Assembly: GCA_001017865.1 (NCBI GenBank)
Contig: LATQ01000174.1
Coordinates: 1 to 12,161 of the forward strand
Direction of reading: 5' to 3'
Length of the DNA stretch: 12,161 bases
From: Rhodococcus sp. IITR03
GTDB taxonomy: Bacteria; Actinomycetota; Actinomycetes; Mycobacteriales; Mycobacteriaceae
Shown here: positions 1 to 8,801 of the stretch, piece after piece
Layout of the letters: each line of letters starts with the position of its first letter
How positions within the stretch are numbered: position 1 is the first letter of the stretch
Notes under the pieces: model-generated
Database searches by the model: none
What the model was told of the DNA's origin: nothing
Seen by the model: the letters and a program-made list of their open reading frames with translations, nothing else
Made by a program: the position numbers and the translations under genes

Positions 1-313
1 GATCCGAGGACGGTCGCCGCCGCGACGGCGCCACGGCGAGCAGCAGTGAGGTGCGGCCTCCCCACAGGAGCCTGCTGAGCAGATCCCGACCGAGTTCGTC
101 GGTGCCGAGCAGATGTCCGGGGCTTGCGGGCGGAAGGAACTTGGCCGTGGGGTCGGTCAAGATCGGATCGTAGGGAGCCAGCAGCGGCGCGAGCAGCGAG
201 CACACCGCGACCACCGTGATGACGACGAGGCCGGCGAGCAGCTGGGCGCGGTGGCGACCGTGTCCGGACGAGAATCGTCTCCGAGCGATCACTTCGTCGA
301 GCAGTGTTGCCAT
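1..313 (-). CDS. DppC/OppC-like ABC transporter permease, 5' part only (cut by window edge), one frameshift
   Basis: This is an inner-membrane permease subunit of a peptide/nickel-type ABC importer, the third gene of the left operon. The start ATG (311-313) overlaps the TGA of the upstream permease (313-315) as TGATG, which fixes the start. The N-terminus has a basic stretch (ARRRFSSGHGRHR), then a hydrophobic segment at about residues 26-45 (LLAGLVVITVVAVCSLLAPLLA), followed by the family's hallmark HLLGTDELGRDLLSRLLWGG, which precedes the transport domain in DppC/OppC proteins. Near 28-33 the frame breaks: after LLAVA the expected AVAAATVLG continues one frame over, as if one base of a GCC/GGC run is missing. 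The rest of the gene, and probably the ATPase genes of this operon, lie beyond base 1. The family assignment is firm; the substrate cannot be read from the sequence. Confidence 0.85.
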   Translation of the reverse strand, partial: MATLLDEVIARRRFSSGHGRHRAQLLAGLVVITVVAVCSLLAPLLAPYDPILTDPTAKFLPPASPGHLLGTDELGRDLLSRLLWGGRTSLLLAVAPSRRRPSSD

Positions 314-1264
314 CACGCACCTCTCATACGTGGATTGAGACCGTCAACCACGACGTCGGTGACGAGGTTGACGACGAGATAGCACAGAGCCACCAGCACG
401 ATGCCGCCCTGGATCACCGGATAATCCTTGCCGTTGACCGCATTCACCAGCTGGGTCCCGATTCCCGGCCAGTTGAAGACGATCTCGACGAAGAACACTC
501 CGGTGATCAGCGTGCCGATCTCGAGGCCCGTGATATTGACGACGCTCGGCAGGATGTTCCGGAAAACGTTCCGGCCGTACAGGGTCTGCGGGGCAATACC
601 CTGAGAGCGGAACGTACGGAACCAGTCCGACGAACGTTCCCGGATGACCCCGACCCGCACGAACCGCGCCAGCACGAGCATCGAGATCAGGCCGCAGACA
701 CCGCCGGCAGCACGAGATGTTGGAGCAAGTCTCCGAAACCACCGCCACCACGGGATTCCATGCCGCCCACCGGAAGCCACTTCAACTGCAGCGCGAACAC
801 ACTGATCAGGACGAGACCGAACCAGTAGACGGACAGATTGCTGCCGATCTGCACGACCAGCATCACCAGCCGGTCGATCCACGTGTTGTGAAAGATACCG
901 GCCACGAACCCGATCGCGGTACCGAACACCAGGCAGACGACCACACCGGCCACCGTGAGGATCAGCGTATTGACGAAATTGGGCACGAGGATGTCGAACA
1001 CCGGAGTGCCAGGGTGAGGGACAGTCCCCCGCCGTCGGCGAACAGGTTCTTCACCCACACGAAGTACTGCTCCCACAACGGCCGGTCGAGTCCGTAGGTG
1101 GCGCGAATCTCGTCGAGCTGTTCGGGAGTGAATCTCGAGGCGAACTGCGCCTCCACAGGATCTCCCGGTGTGAGTGCACCCAACAGGAACGCAAGCACCG
1201 AGACGATCACCAGGATCGGGACGATGTTGACTGCACGGATACCGATCCGCCGGAGGTAATTCAT
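313..1264 (-). CDS. DppB/OppB-like ABC transporter permease, two frameshifts
   Basis: This is an inner-membrane permease of a peptide-type importer (binding-protein-dependent transport family), pairing with the DppC-like protein downstream. The start ATG (1262-1264) overlaps the TGA of the solute-binding gene; a GTG three bases upstream is possible. The N-terminus has the usual first membrane helix, then GDPVEAQF and LDEIRATYGLDRPLWEQYF, typical of DppB. Frame breaks occur near 1005-1015 (after ADGGGLSLT, resuming at GTPVFDILVPNF) and near 706-711 (after LVLPAVS, resuming at CGLISMLVLARFVR); each is repaired by one added base, giving about 317 residues, normal for the family. The C-terminal half shows ITGLEIGTLITGVFFVEIVF and NWPGIG, both classic. 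The cytoplasmic EAA loop reads SDWFRTFRSQGI rather than the usual DYxRTARAKGL, so the ATPase contact is somewhat divergent. The TGA overlaps the next gene's ATG, implying translational coupling. Confidence 0.88.
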
Positions 1265-2848
1265 CACTCCCCCGCGAGCCAGACGTTGCTCAGGTCGTAC
1301 CAGTTGGTGGACGCGAAGACGAACCTTCGACGTTCGGGCCAGTGGCGTAGTAGCGGTTCAGGTTCACCGCCGGGATAACGAGAGCCTTGCTGCGCAACTG
1401 TTCCTCGGCAGCCTGCCACAGCGCGATGCGCTGCTCGGCGTCGTCTGTGTAGAGCGCGGTTTCGATCGCCTGGGTGACCTCGGGGTACTGCTCAGGGTTC
1501 AAGCCGCGGTTCTTCAGGCCGTTGTAACCGTTGTGGAGCCACTCCGCATTGGTCTCACCGAACTCATCGATGCTCAGACCGTCACCGGGCTGCGGATTAT
1601 AGACGCGCGCGGAGTAATTCACGCGGTCCAGGCTCACCACTTCGGTCTCCACCCCGATCTGCTTCAGGTGCGCCTGCAGCCACTGACCGACGTTCTCGTT
1701 GGCCACATCGACCACGAGGTTGAAACGCAGTTCGCCGGGCCCGTAGCCGGCATCGGCGAGCAACTGCCGTGCCCGCTCCGGGTCGTACTCGAAGTCGGTC
1801 ACGTCGTCGCGATACGCCTCGTTGCCCGGGGGCAGGAAGGAGTACTGCGGGGTGGCGTAGCCGTTGTAGACCTCGTCGGCAAGTGCCTGCCGGTCGAGGC
1901 CGTGGATGAGGGCCTCACGGACACGGTCGTCGTCGAAGACGGGATTGCGCCGGTTGAAGGAGAAGTAGATCAATTCCGCGCCGGTGCCTTCGGGCACGTC
2001 GATCCCGGCGTTCTCGAGCGTCTCGACGTCGTCGGGCTGAACGTAGCTGATCAAGTCGACCTCGCCGTTGATCAAGGAGGCGACGCGGGTCTGGTTGTTC
2101 GCAATGATGCGGAAGGTGAGCGTGTCGAGATGCGGCGGCTCACCCCAGTAGCTTTCGTTGCGTTCGAGTTCGATGCGGTCGCCGATCGCCCGCGAGACGA
2201 AGCGGTACGGACCGGTGCCCTCGGGGTGCTCGGCGAAGCCGTCGTTGCCGTAGGTCTCCCACACCGCCGGGTTGCCAACGGGCAGGGTGTACATCGACTG
2301 GGCGAGGATCCGAGGGAATCCGAGGAAGGGGCGGTCGAATTCGAAGGTGTAGGTGTAATCGCCCGTGGGCGCCGCGTCGGTGAGGTTCGCGAACCACACC
2401 TTCACGCGGCCGGCGCTCTCCTCGTCGAAGTACTCGTAGGACCGGTCCCACACGCGGCGCACGTTCTTGTGCAGCGCCGCTGCATCGAAAGGGCTGCCGT
2501 CGTGGAAGGTGACACCCTCACGTAGCTGAAAGGTCCAGGTCCGTCCGTCCTCGCTGTGCTCCCAGCCGGTGGCCAGCACGGGGACAAGTTCGGGGGTGCC
2601 GGCGGTAGTGGTCAGATCCTCCCCGACGAGCGGCTCGAAGATGTTGCGGGAGACGCGGTAGGTCTCCCAGAACACCTGCCGATGCGGGTCGAGGCCACGC
2701 GCTCGAGGTACAGACCGGTGACGAAATCTCCGCCGTCGACAGGACCGGTTCCCGCGTCGGCCGTCCCTCCCCCGGACCCGCATCCCCCGAGGAGCAAGAC
2801 CGCAGCCAATCCTGCCGACGCGACCACGAGACGGTTTCTTTTCCGCAC
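1264..2848 (-). CDS. Family 5 solute-binding lipoprotein of a peptide-type ABC importer, two frameshifts
   Basis: This is an extracytoplasmic substrate-binding lipoprotein (SBP_bac_5/DppA-OppA family), first gene of the left operon. The chosen GTG start (2846-2848) is preceded by GAAAGAAAG nine bases upstream and gives a compact lipoprotein signal: RKRNR, a hydrophobic core, and lipobox LGGC with Cys23. The TTG at 2878 would add an unnatural N-terminus. Mature-protein hallmarks include LVPVLATGWEHSEDGRTWTF, LREGVTFHDGSPFDA, EGTGPYRF, INGEVDLI and DDRVREALIHGLDR, in family order. Frame breaks at about 2696-2704 (LYLE to RGLDPHRQVFWE) and 1320-1325 (GPNVEG to FVFASTNWYDL) are each repaired by one base. 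The repaired protein is about 528 residues and ends ...NVWLAGE at the TGA (1264-1266) overlapping the permease start. The ligand is unknown; a peptide or other small cationic compound is the family default. Confidence 0.9.
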
Positions 2849-2892
2849 TGATCCACACTTTCTTTCGAAAACGCACAAGTATCCGGCGGCTG

Positions 2893-2921
2893 AATGTAAT
2901 CGTGTCCGTCGAGCAGGTCAT
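2893..2921 (-). promoter_or_regulatory. Candidate sigma-70-type promoter for the left transporter operon
   Basis: On the minus strand, ATGACC (2921-2916) and TACATT (2898-2893) are separated by 17 bases. Each matches four of six consensus positions, and the resulting transcript would start about 38 bases before the GTG of the solute-binding gene. High-GC actinobacterial promoters are weakly conserved, so this is a candidate only. Confidence 0.3.
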
Positions 2922-3122
2922 CGTATGGAATCACCATGATCGCAACGCTTCACAAGGTGTAGAGGAATCCGATCCCGCGCAGCTGTTTCGGACTTGAAAT
3001 CACCGCAGCGCGAAATTATTGCCTCGAAGACGGGGATCAGGCTAGCTTTGACCCGTCTCGGGAGAACCGTGTCCACGCGTCGGTAGCGCTCCCGCAGTAC
3101 ACCCATCCAAGAATTGCTTCGG

Positions 3123-3148
3123 CAGGCGCATCGGCACCGATGCGCCTG
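3123..3148. promoter_or_regulatory. Perfect 12-bp inverted repeat upstream of eis (operator or leader hairpin)
   Basis: The arms CAGGCGCATCGG (3123-3134) and CCGATGCGCCTG (3137-3148) are exact reverse complements around a two-base centre (CA). The dyad ends 14 bases before the AGGAA ribosome binding site (3162-3166) of eis. It is too long and symmetric to be likely by chance. No T-run follows, so it does not look like a terminator; an operator for a dimeric regulator, or an RNA hairpin close to the ribosome site, fits better. Confidence 0.55.
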
Positions 3149-3172
3149 TCTTTCGTACGACAGGAACACGAC

Positions 3173-4431
3173 ATGTCCGCACAACCAGCCGATCGTTCCG
3201 CATTCGAATTCGATATCCGGGTGCTCACGGACGAACGCGATCTGATCGCGGCCCTTGAGGTGTTCCGAACAGCGATGGTCGGCCTTCCGTGGTCCGTTCC
3301 CCTATCTCCTGACGTTGCGGGAAAGTTCTTCGAATCCGGCAGGACTCTAGGCGCATTCGCCGACGGTGAGCTCGTGGGGACTGTCGACTCGACACGCGGT
3401 TCCCTCACCCTGCCCGGCGGACGAACGGTCGCCCACGCCGCGGTGACCCACATCGGAGTGCTTCCCACCCATACCCGCCGCGGAATTGTCTCCCATCTCG
3501 TGCGCCGCCAGCTCACCGACGCCCGCGCTACCGGGGAGGTCGTCGCGACGCTGCGCGCCTCGGAAGCGACCATCTACGGGCGCTTCGGCTACGGCATCGC
3601 GAGCCGGGTCGCCTCGGTCACGGTCGACACGCGCCGTGGCGGGTTCCGGCCCGAGGTGCCGGCGGGAGATCCTGTCCGGCTCCTTCCCGCGGACCAGATG
3701 TGGGACGTCCTGCCGACCATCCACGCACGGATTCCGAACACCCGACCCGGCTTCATCACCCGATCGTCACAGTGGTGGGCGGCGCAGGAGCTGCGCTACG
3801 GCCAGGACCGGGGACCTGCCTACACCGCGGTGACCGGACCGGAGGGCGCCGAGACGGGCTTCGTCCGCTACCACCCTGTCGGTACCGAGACGTGGTTCGG
3901 CAGCAACGAACGCAGCATCGTCGTCGACGACCTGTTCGCGCCCTCCCGCGAAGCGTTCATCGGACTGATCCGGTTCCTGTGGGAACTCGACCTCGTCAAC
4001 CGGATCGTCTTCCCCGGTCTGCCGGTCGACACATCGCTACCTTGGCTGCTGACCGATCAACGTGCCGTCGCCACGACCCACATCCGAGACGAGACGTGGC
4101 TGCGAATCCTCGACGTCGAAGCAGCCCTGCGCGCCCGCACCTACGGCGACGGCGGGTCCCTCGTCCTCGCCGTCCACGACCCGCTACTGCCCGAGAACAC
4201 CGGCACCTACCGCATCGCCGACGGACACCTCGAGTCGGTGACACCCGGCCTCGCCGCCGATGCCGATCTGGAGACCGACGTCTCGACGCTGGGCAGCGCG
4301 CTGCTCGGCAGCGAGCGCTGGCACCGACTTGCCTACCCCGGCACGGTGCGCATCGCGCCGCCGACGCGCTCACCCACGCCGACCGGCTCTTCGCCACCGG
4401 CTCGGCCGCGTTCGCCGGCACCAACTTCTGA
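3173..4431 (+). CDS. eis: Eis-family GNAT N-acetyltransferase, one frameshift near the C-terminus
   Basis: This is a cytosolic acetyl-CoA-dependent acetyltransferase of the Eis family. Known members acetylate several amines of aminoglycosides, as well as lysines and cationic peptides. ATG 3173 is chosen over the in-frame ATG at 3140 because AGGAA lies six bases upstream and the protein then starts like its family. The first GNAT domain shows the acetyl-CoA loop GVLPTHTRRGIVSHLV at residues 95-110. The motif IYGRFGYG (134-141) carries the Tyr expected to match the general acid Tyr126 of mycobacterial Eis. A second GNAT-like domain and a C-terminal SCP2-like domain follow. Near 4347-4355 one base appears missing; the repaired frame continues ADALTHADRLFATGSAAFAG and ends in a terminal Phe at TGA 4429-4431, about 419 residues. 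A C-terminal Phe carboxylate is the catalytic base in mycobacterial Eis, which supports the repair. Unrepaired, the protein runs to 4468 with a nonsense Pro-rich tail. It lies 33 bases before the solute-binding gene, so it is probably co-transcribed. Confidence 0.9.
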
Positions 4432-4464
4432 TCCCGTTCCGCCACCCCTCTCGAAGGATCAACT

Positions 4465-6265
4465 GTGAACAGATATCGACGACCCGCCTCCTGTACTGCG
4501 CGGAACATCGGTCTGGCCGCCACCACCCTGGCGGCTCTGCTCGTCTCCGCCTGCGCAGGGAGCGCCCCGGCCACCCGTGCCACCGACGACGGCGACATCG
4601 TCCCCGGCGGCACATTGCGGGTCGCTTCTCTCGCGTCGGACATGGACTCGCTCGATCCGCTCACCGGCTACGACACCAACGCATGGGCGGTGCAACGGGC
4701 GATCACCCGGCAGCTCGTCACCTTCCCCGGATCCACCGGGGAACTGGAGGACGATACCGAGATCGTGCCCGACCTCGCCGAGTCATGGGACGTCAGCGAG
4801 GACGGCCGCACCTACACGTTCCACCTGCGGGACGGCATCACGTACTCGGGCTCGTCGGACCGTGAGATCGTCGCCGGCGACTTCGTGTACGCAGTGAAGC
4901 GATTCTGCGATCCGAACAAACAGGTCGCGGCGATCAACTACTTCCATCTTTCCTTCGAGGGCTTCACCGAGTTCTGTGACGAGTTCGCGACCGTTCCCAC
5001 CGGAGATCTCGCAGCGTCCAAGCAGTTCATCGACACGCACGAGATCTCCGGTGTGCAGGCCCTCGACGACAAGACCCTCATCATCACCGCACCGTCGAAG
5101 TCGTACGACTTCCTCGACATCCTCACGATGAACTTCGTGACACCACTTCCTCCGGAAGTCGCCTCGCAGTACTTCGGTGACTCGCTCGAATTCCGACAGA
5201 ACTTCCCGTCGTCCGGCCCCTACCGGATCGACACCTACCAGCCGGGACAACAGCTGGTGCTGAAGAAGGTCGAAGGCTACAACCACGACGCGGATCCCGC
5301 CCGAGCAGCGTACGTCGACGAGATCGTCATCGACTTCACCACCAACAGCGAAGACAGCGTCGTTCAGAAGGTTCGTTCCGGCGAAGCCGATCTGACCCTC
5401 TACATGGATGTTCCACCTCGCGCCGTGCTGAACCAGTACGCTTCGACGAACGATCCCGGCCTGCACACGTCCGACAGCGGTGCAGCGAACTTCGTCGTCA
5501 TCAACGCCAAGCCGGAGGCGACCTTCCCCGGCGCAACCGCATTGCGTGACCCGCGCGTGCGCCAGGCCTTCGCCTACGCCGTGAACAAGGCGAATCTCGT
5601 TCAGGGTCAGGGTGGCCCGATCGCCGCGAAGCCGAACGGACAGATCGTCACGTCCACGCTCCTCGGCCACGAACCCTTCGATCCCTATGCCACACCCGAC
5701 AGTAAAGGTGATCCCGAGAAGGCTCGGCAACTGCTCGCCGAGGCCGGCCACCCCGACGGGCTGACCCTCGACGCGGTATACAGGTCCACCGCCCAATTCG
5801 AATCCATTGCCGTGACGTTGAAGGAGGATCTCGCGGCTGCGGGAATCACCTTGAACCTCATCGCTCTTCCCGGCACCGAGTACACCTCCTACCTCCAGGA
5901 TCCGAACTCCCGGTACGATGTCGCGCTGAGTGGTTCGTTCACCCCCGACTGGCAGGGCCGCTCGACCCGCATGCTGCTTGGCGGATGGCTCAACTCGGAA
6001 GCCGCGCCGTGCGGCAAGGGCAACGTCTACGCCATCTGCTATAGCAACGACCAGCTCAACGAACTTGCACGCGAGGCGTTCCCGTCGGACGATCCGGCAC
6101 CGATCTGGCCGAGGCCGACCGCATCGTGTCCACCGACCTGCCGTGGATCCCTCTGTTCGAAAAGCGCAAGAACCTCATCTCGTCCGACCGGGTGATCAAC
6201 TGGACGTGGGCGTCGCTGCCCGCACAGGCCGACTACACCAACATCGCGCTGCGCCCGGGTCCTGA
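4465..6265 (+). CDS. Family 5 solute-binding lipoprotein of the right-hand importer, two frameshifts
   Basis: This is an extracytoplasmic substrate-binding lipoprotein (SBP_bac_5 family). The GTG start has GAAGGA (4453-4458) six bases upstream. The signal peptide ends in lipobox VSAC with Cys30. Family landmarks run in order: GGTLRVASLASDMDSLDPLT, LAESWDVSEDGRTYTFHLRD, SSGPYRIDTYQPGQQLVLKK, GEADLTLYM, LRDPRVRQAFAYAVNK and PEKARQLLAEAGHPDG. A frame break near 6098-6103 follows SDDPAP; the true continuation is DLAEADRIVSTDLPWIPLFE. A second loss in the CCCGGG run at about 6254-6259 would bring in the TGA at 6263-6265, two bases before the ATPase ATG, giving about 600 residues ending ALRPGS. Without that second repair the gene would read straight into the ATPase, which is improbable for an exported lipoprotein. 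It belongs to the eis operon and is longer than the left-hand binding protein, with little detailed similarity to it. Confidence 0.88.
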
Positions 6266-6266
6266 G

Positions 6267-7861
6267 ATGCCGCTCCTGCAGGTCGACAATCTCAGCGTCT
6301 CCTTCCGATCGACACCCGTGGTGCACGACGTCTCGTTCTCCGTCGACAAGGGCCGCACCCTCGGCATCGTCGGTGAGTCCGGATCCGGCAAGAGCGTGTC
6401 GCTGCTCGCCGCAACGGGACTGCTCGACTCCGGTGCCGCCGTGCACGGGCGTGCCCTGTTCGGCGGCACCGACCTGGTGACCGCGTCGCCGCGGCACCTC
6501 CGATCGATCCGTGGCAGCGACATCGGCTTCGTATTCCAGGACCCGTCGAGCAACCTGCACCCCCTCATGCCGATCGGCCGGCAGATCAGTGAGGCGCTGA
6601 CGGCGCACCACTGGCTGGACCGGACGACAGTGCGGCGACGGGTGCTCGAGCTGCTCGATGAGGTCGGGATTCCCCGAGCACACGAGCGACTGGACGATCA
6701 TCCCGTGCACTTCTCCGGGGGTATGCGTCAGCGTGTGATGATCGCGATCGCGCTCGCGAACAATCCGCAGCTGGTTGTCGCGGACGAGCCGACCACAGCG
6801 CTGGACGCCACAGTGCAGGCGTCGATCCTCTCGTTGCTGCGGCGCCTCCAGCAGGACCACGGCATGGCTCTCGTCCTCGTCAGCCACGATCTGGCGGTGG
6901 TCGCGGAACTCGCCGACGACGTGGTGGTCATGCGCAACGGTCGTGTCGTCGAGACCGGGCCGGTCGATCGGGTGTACAACACCCCCGCCCACCCGTACAC
7001 GGCGGAACTGCTCGAGCCGCTCGCACAACCCGTCGCCGCTCCGGCCGGTCCACGACCGGACCAGCCGGAACTGCTGCGGATCGAGAACGTCTCGAAGGGA
7101 TTCCGTGTCACCCGCAAGGCGCACCGCCCGGTCCTTCGGGACATCGACCTGCGGATCGGCGAAGGCGAGATCGTCGGTCTGGTCGGCGAATCCGGTTCGG
7201 GAAAGTCGACACTGAGCCGCATCGTGACCGGGCTCGACATCACCGACACCGGCACGGTGAGTTTCCGCGGCACCGCCTACACCGCGTCGAGCCGCAACCG
7301 GCCCGTGATGGATCCACAAGTGCGGCGCTCGATCCAGATGGTCTTCCAGGACCCCTACGGAAGCCTGAACCCGCGCCGCAAGATCCGGCAGATCCTCGCG
7401 GCACCCTTCGAACTGAGCACAGACCTGCAGGGACCGCAGATCCAGCGGCGGGTCGGGAAACTGCTCGAGACGGTGGGACTCCCCGGTGACTTCGCCGACC
7501 GCTATCCGCTGCAGCTGTCGGGCGGCAACGCCAGCGCGTCGCCATCGCCCGGGCACTCGCACTCGACCCCGCTCTCATCGTCGCCGACGAACCGGTGTCG
7601 GCACTGGACAAGACCACCGCCCGGCAGATCGTCGACCTGCTGCGCAACCTACGCGACGAGCGGGGCACGTCGTTGCTGTTCGTCTCGCACGATCTCGGTG
7701 TGGTGTCCGCCCTGTGCGACCGGGTCGCGGTCCTGCACGACGGAGTGATCGTCGAGCAGGGTTTCACCGACGAGGTGTTCGCCAACCCGGCTCATCACTA
7801 CACCCGCACCCTGCTGAGCGCGGTGCCGGGCAGCACCCGGAAGGAGACCGTCGATGCCTGA
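6267..7861 (+). CDS. Double ABC ATPase (DppD-DppF type fusion), one frameshift in the second signature motif
   Basis: This is a cytoplasmic ATPase powering the peptide-type importer, with two nucleotide-binding domains in one chain as in GsiA-like proteins. Domain 1: Walker A GESGSGKS (residues 36-43), Q-loop QDPSSNLHP, signature FSGGMRQRV (149-157), Walker B LVVADEP with Glu174, H-loop His207, and the peptide-transporter motif HPYTAELL. Domain 2: Walker A GESGSGKST (307-315), Q-loop QDPYGSLNPRR, then signature LSGG at 417-420, where one base is lost (about 7523-7528). The repaired frame reads QRQRVAIARALALDPALIVA, then DEPVSALD and LLFVSHDLGVV, ending at TGA 7859-7861; total about 531 residues. 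The start ATG lies one base after the inferred stop of the binding protein, and the stop overlaps the next permease start by eight bases. Read literally, the protein loses the second domain's signature, Walker B and H-loop and would not work normally. Confidence 0.92.
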
Positions 7862-8801
7862 TCTGTGGACCGAGCCCGTCGGCGTCGACACCCTCACCGA
7901 CACGCCACCGCGGAACGGACGGCGGCTGTTCACCGCCCTGATGGAGGACCGTTCGGCGCGCCTCGGCCTGTGGACCGTGGTGCTGGTGATCCTCGCCGCG
8001 CTCACCGCCCCACTCGTCGCGGTCCTTGTCGGGCACGGCGCCACCCAGCAGTTCCGCGAGACCGCGCTCGACGCCTCGGGTATCCCGGTCGGCCCGTCCT
8101 CGACCTTCTGGCTCGGCGCCGACGGAGAGGGCCGGGACGTCCTGGTCCGCACCCTCTACGGCACCCGGATCTCCCTGCTGGTCGGGATCCCCGCGACGAC
8201 CCTGGCGATGGTCATCGGCACGATCGTCGGAGTGGCCTCGGGACTCACCGGTGGGATCTTCGACCGCGTGACCGGCCAGATGATCGACATGGTGCTGTCG
8301 TTCCCCTTCATCGTCACTGCGCTGAGCCTGCTCGCGCTCAACCGCGGACCAGACGGCCAGCCCGTGGTCAGCCCCCTCGTGGTGGTGATCGTGATCATCG
8401 CCGCGTTCACCTGGACCTACTTCGCGCGGCTGAGCCGGGGACTGACGGTGACTCTGCGGTCGCGCCCGTTCGTCGACGCCGCGGTGACCCTCGGCGCGAA
8501 ACGTCGATGGATCCTGTTCCGGGAGGTCCTGCCGAACGTGCTGCCGGTGGTTGTCGTGTACTGGGCTGTGCAGCTTCCCGCGAGCATCGTCGCGGAGGCG
8601 ACCCTGTCGTTCCTCGGGGTCGGCATCCAGGCGCCTACACCGAGTCTCGGCAACATGATCGCTGACGCCCAGCGCACCTCGCTGTACCAGGTGCAGCCCT
8701 GGTACCTACTCGGCCCGGCGATTGCCCTGTTCGTCATCGTGCTCGGTTTCAATGCGTTCAGCAGCGGGCTTCGCAACGTCCTCGATCCGAAGGGACGGTG
8801 A
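7854..8801 (+). CDS. DppC/OppC-like ABC transporter permease, intact
   Basis: This is an inner-membrane permease of the right-hand importer, 315 residues, with no frame disturbance. After a hydrophilic N-terminus come the first membrane helix (about residues 38-60), the periplasmic region ending in FWLGADGEGRDVLVRTLYGT, typical of DppC, then five further hydrophobic segments. The EAA loop VDAAVTLGAKRRWILFREVL (207-226) is the coupling helix that contacts the ATPase. The C-terminal signature SFLGVGIQAPTPSLGNMI is canonical. An insert between about residues 61 and 84 before the LGAD motif is a little longer than usual. The ATG overlaps the ATPase stop by eight bases and the TGA overlaps the next gene's GTG as GTGA, so translation is coupled on both sides. 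Confidence 0.95.
   Translation: MPDLWTEPVGVDTLTDTPPRNGRRLFTALMEDRSARLGLWTVVLVILAALTAPLVAVLVGHGATQQFRETALDASGIPVGPSSTFWLGADGEGRDVLVRTLYGTRISLLVGIPATTLAMVIGTIVGVASGLTGGIFDRVTGQMIDMVLSFPFIVTALSLLALNRGPDGQPVVSPLVVVIVIIAAFTWTYFARLSRGLTVTLRSRPFVDAAVTLGAKRRWILFREVLPNVLPVVVVYWAVQLPASIVAEATLSFLGVGIQAPTPSLGNMIADAQRTSLYQVQPWYLLGPAIALFVIVLGFNAFSSGLRNVLDPKGR

Larger units (their letters stand above)
2849..3172. other. Divergent intergenic region between the two transporter operons
   Basis: About 320 bases separate the GTG of the left solute-binding gene from the ATG of eis. The stretch is less GC-rich than the genes, with AT-rich patches near 2860-2900 and 3011-3020. It holds the candidate leftward promoter, a weak candidate rightward promoter (TTGCCT at 3019-3024, TAGCTT at 3043-3048, spacer 18) and the inverted repeat at 3123-3148. 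Short open frames here lack family features and a good ribosome binding site. Both operons could be controlled from here. Confidence 0.6.

Noticed and set aside
1533..2525. 330-codon plus-strand frame opposite the left solute-binding gene
   Set aside because: The real protein on the minus strand has clear family motifs through the whole stretch; this frame has none and no ribosome site.
3123..3148. Inverted repeat as a rho-independent terminator
   Set aside because: No T-run follows, and no gene ends just upstream on the plus strand.
3140..3172. Upstream ATG start for eis at 3140
   Set aside because: It lies within the right arm of the inverted repeat, adds MRLSFVRQEHD with no family match, and lacks a ribosome site, while ATG 3173 has AGGAA at proper spacing.
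4783..5796. 337-codon minus-strand frame opposite the right solute-binding gene
   Set aside because: Antisense shadow of a well-supported gene with no recognisable domain.
6039..7562. Long open frame (over 500 codons) on the minus strand opposite the ATPase gene
   Set aside because: It mirrors the GC-rich ATPase coding strand, shows no family motif and is Arg/His/Asp-rich in the way antisense frames of high-GC genes are.
6126..7748. A single fused protein starting inside the binding-protein tail and covering the ATPase
   Set aside because: The sequence STDLPWIPLFEKRKNLIS belongs to the binding protein's C-terminus; the ATPase proper begins at MPLLQVDNLSVSF (6267).
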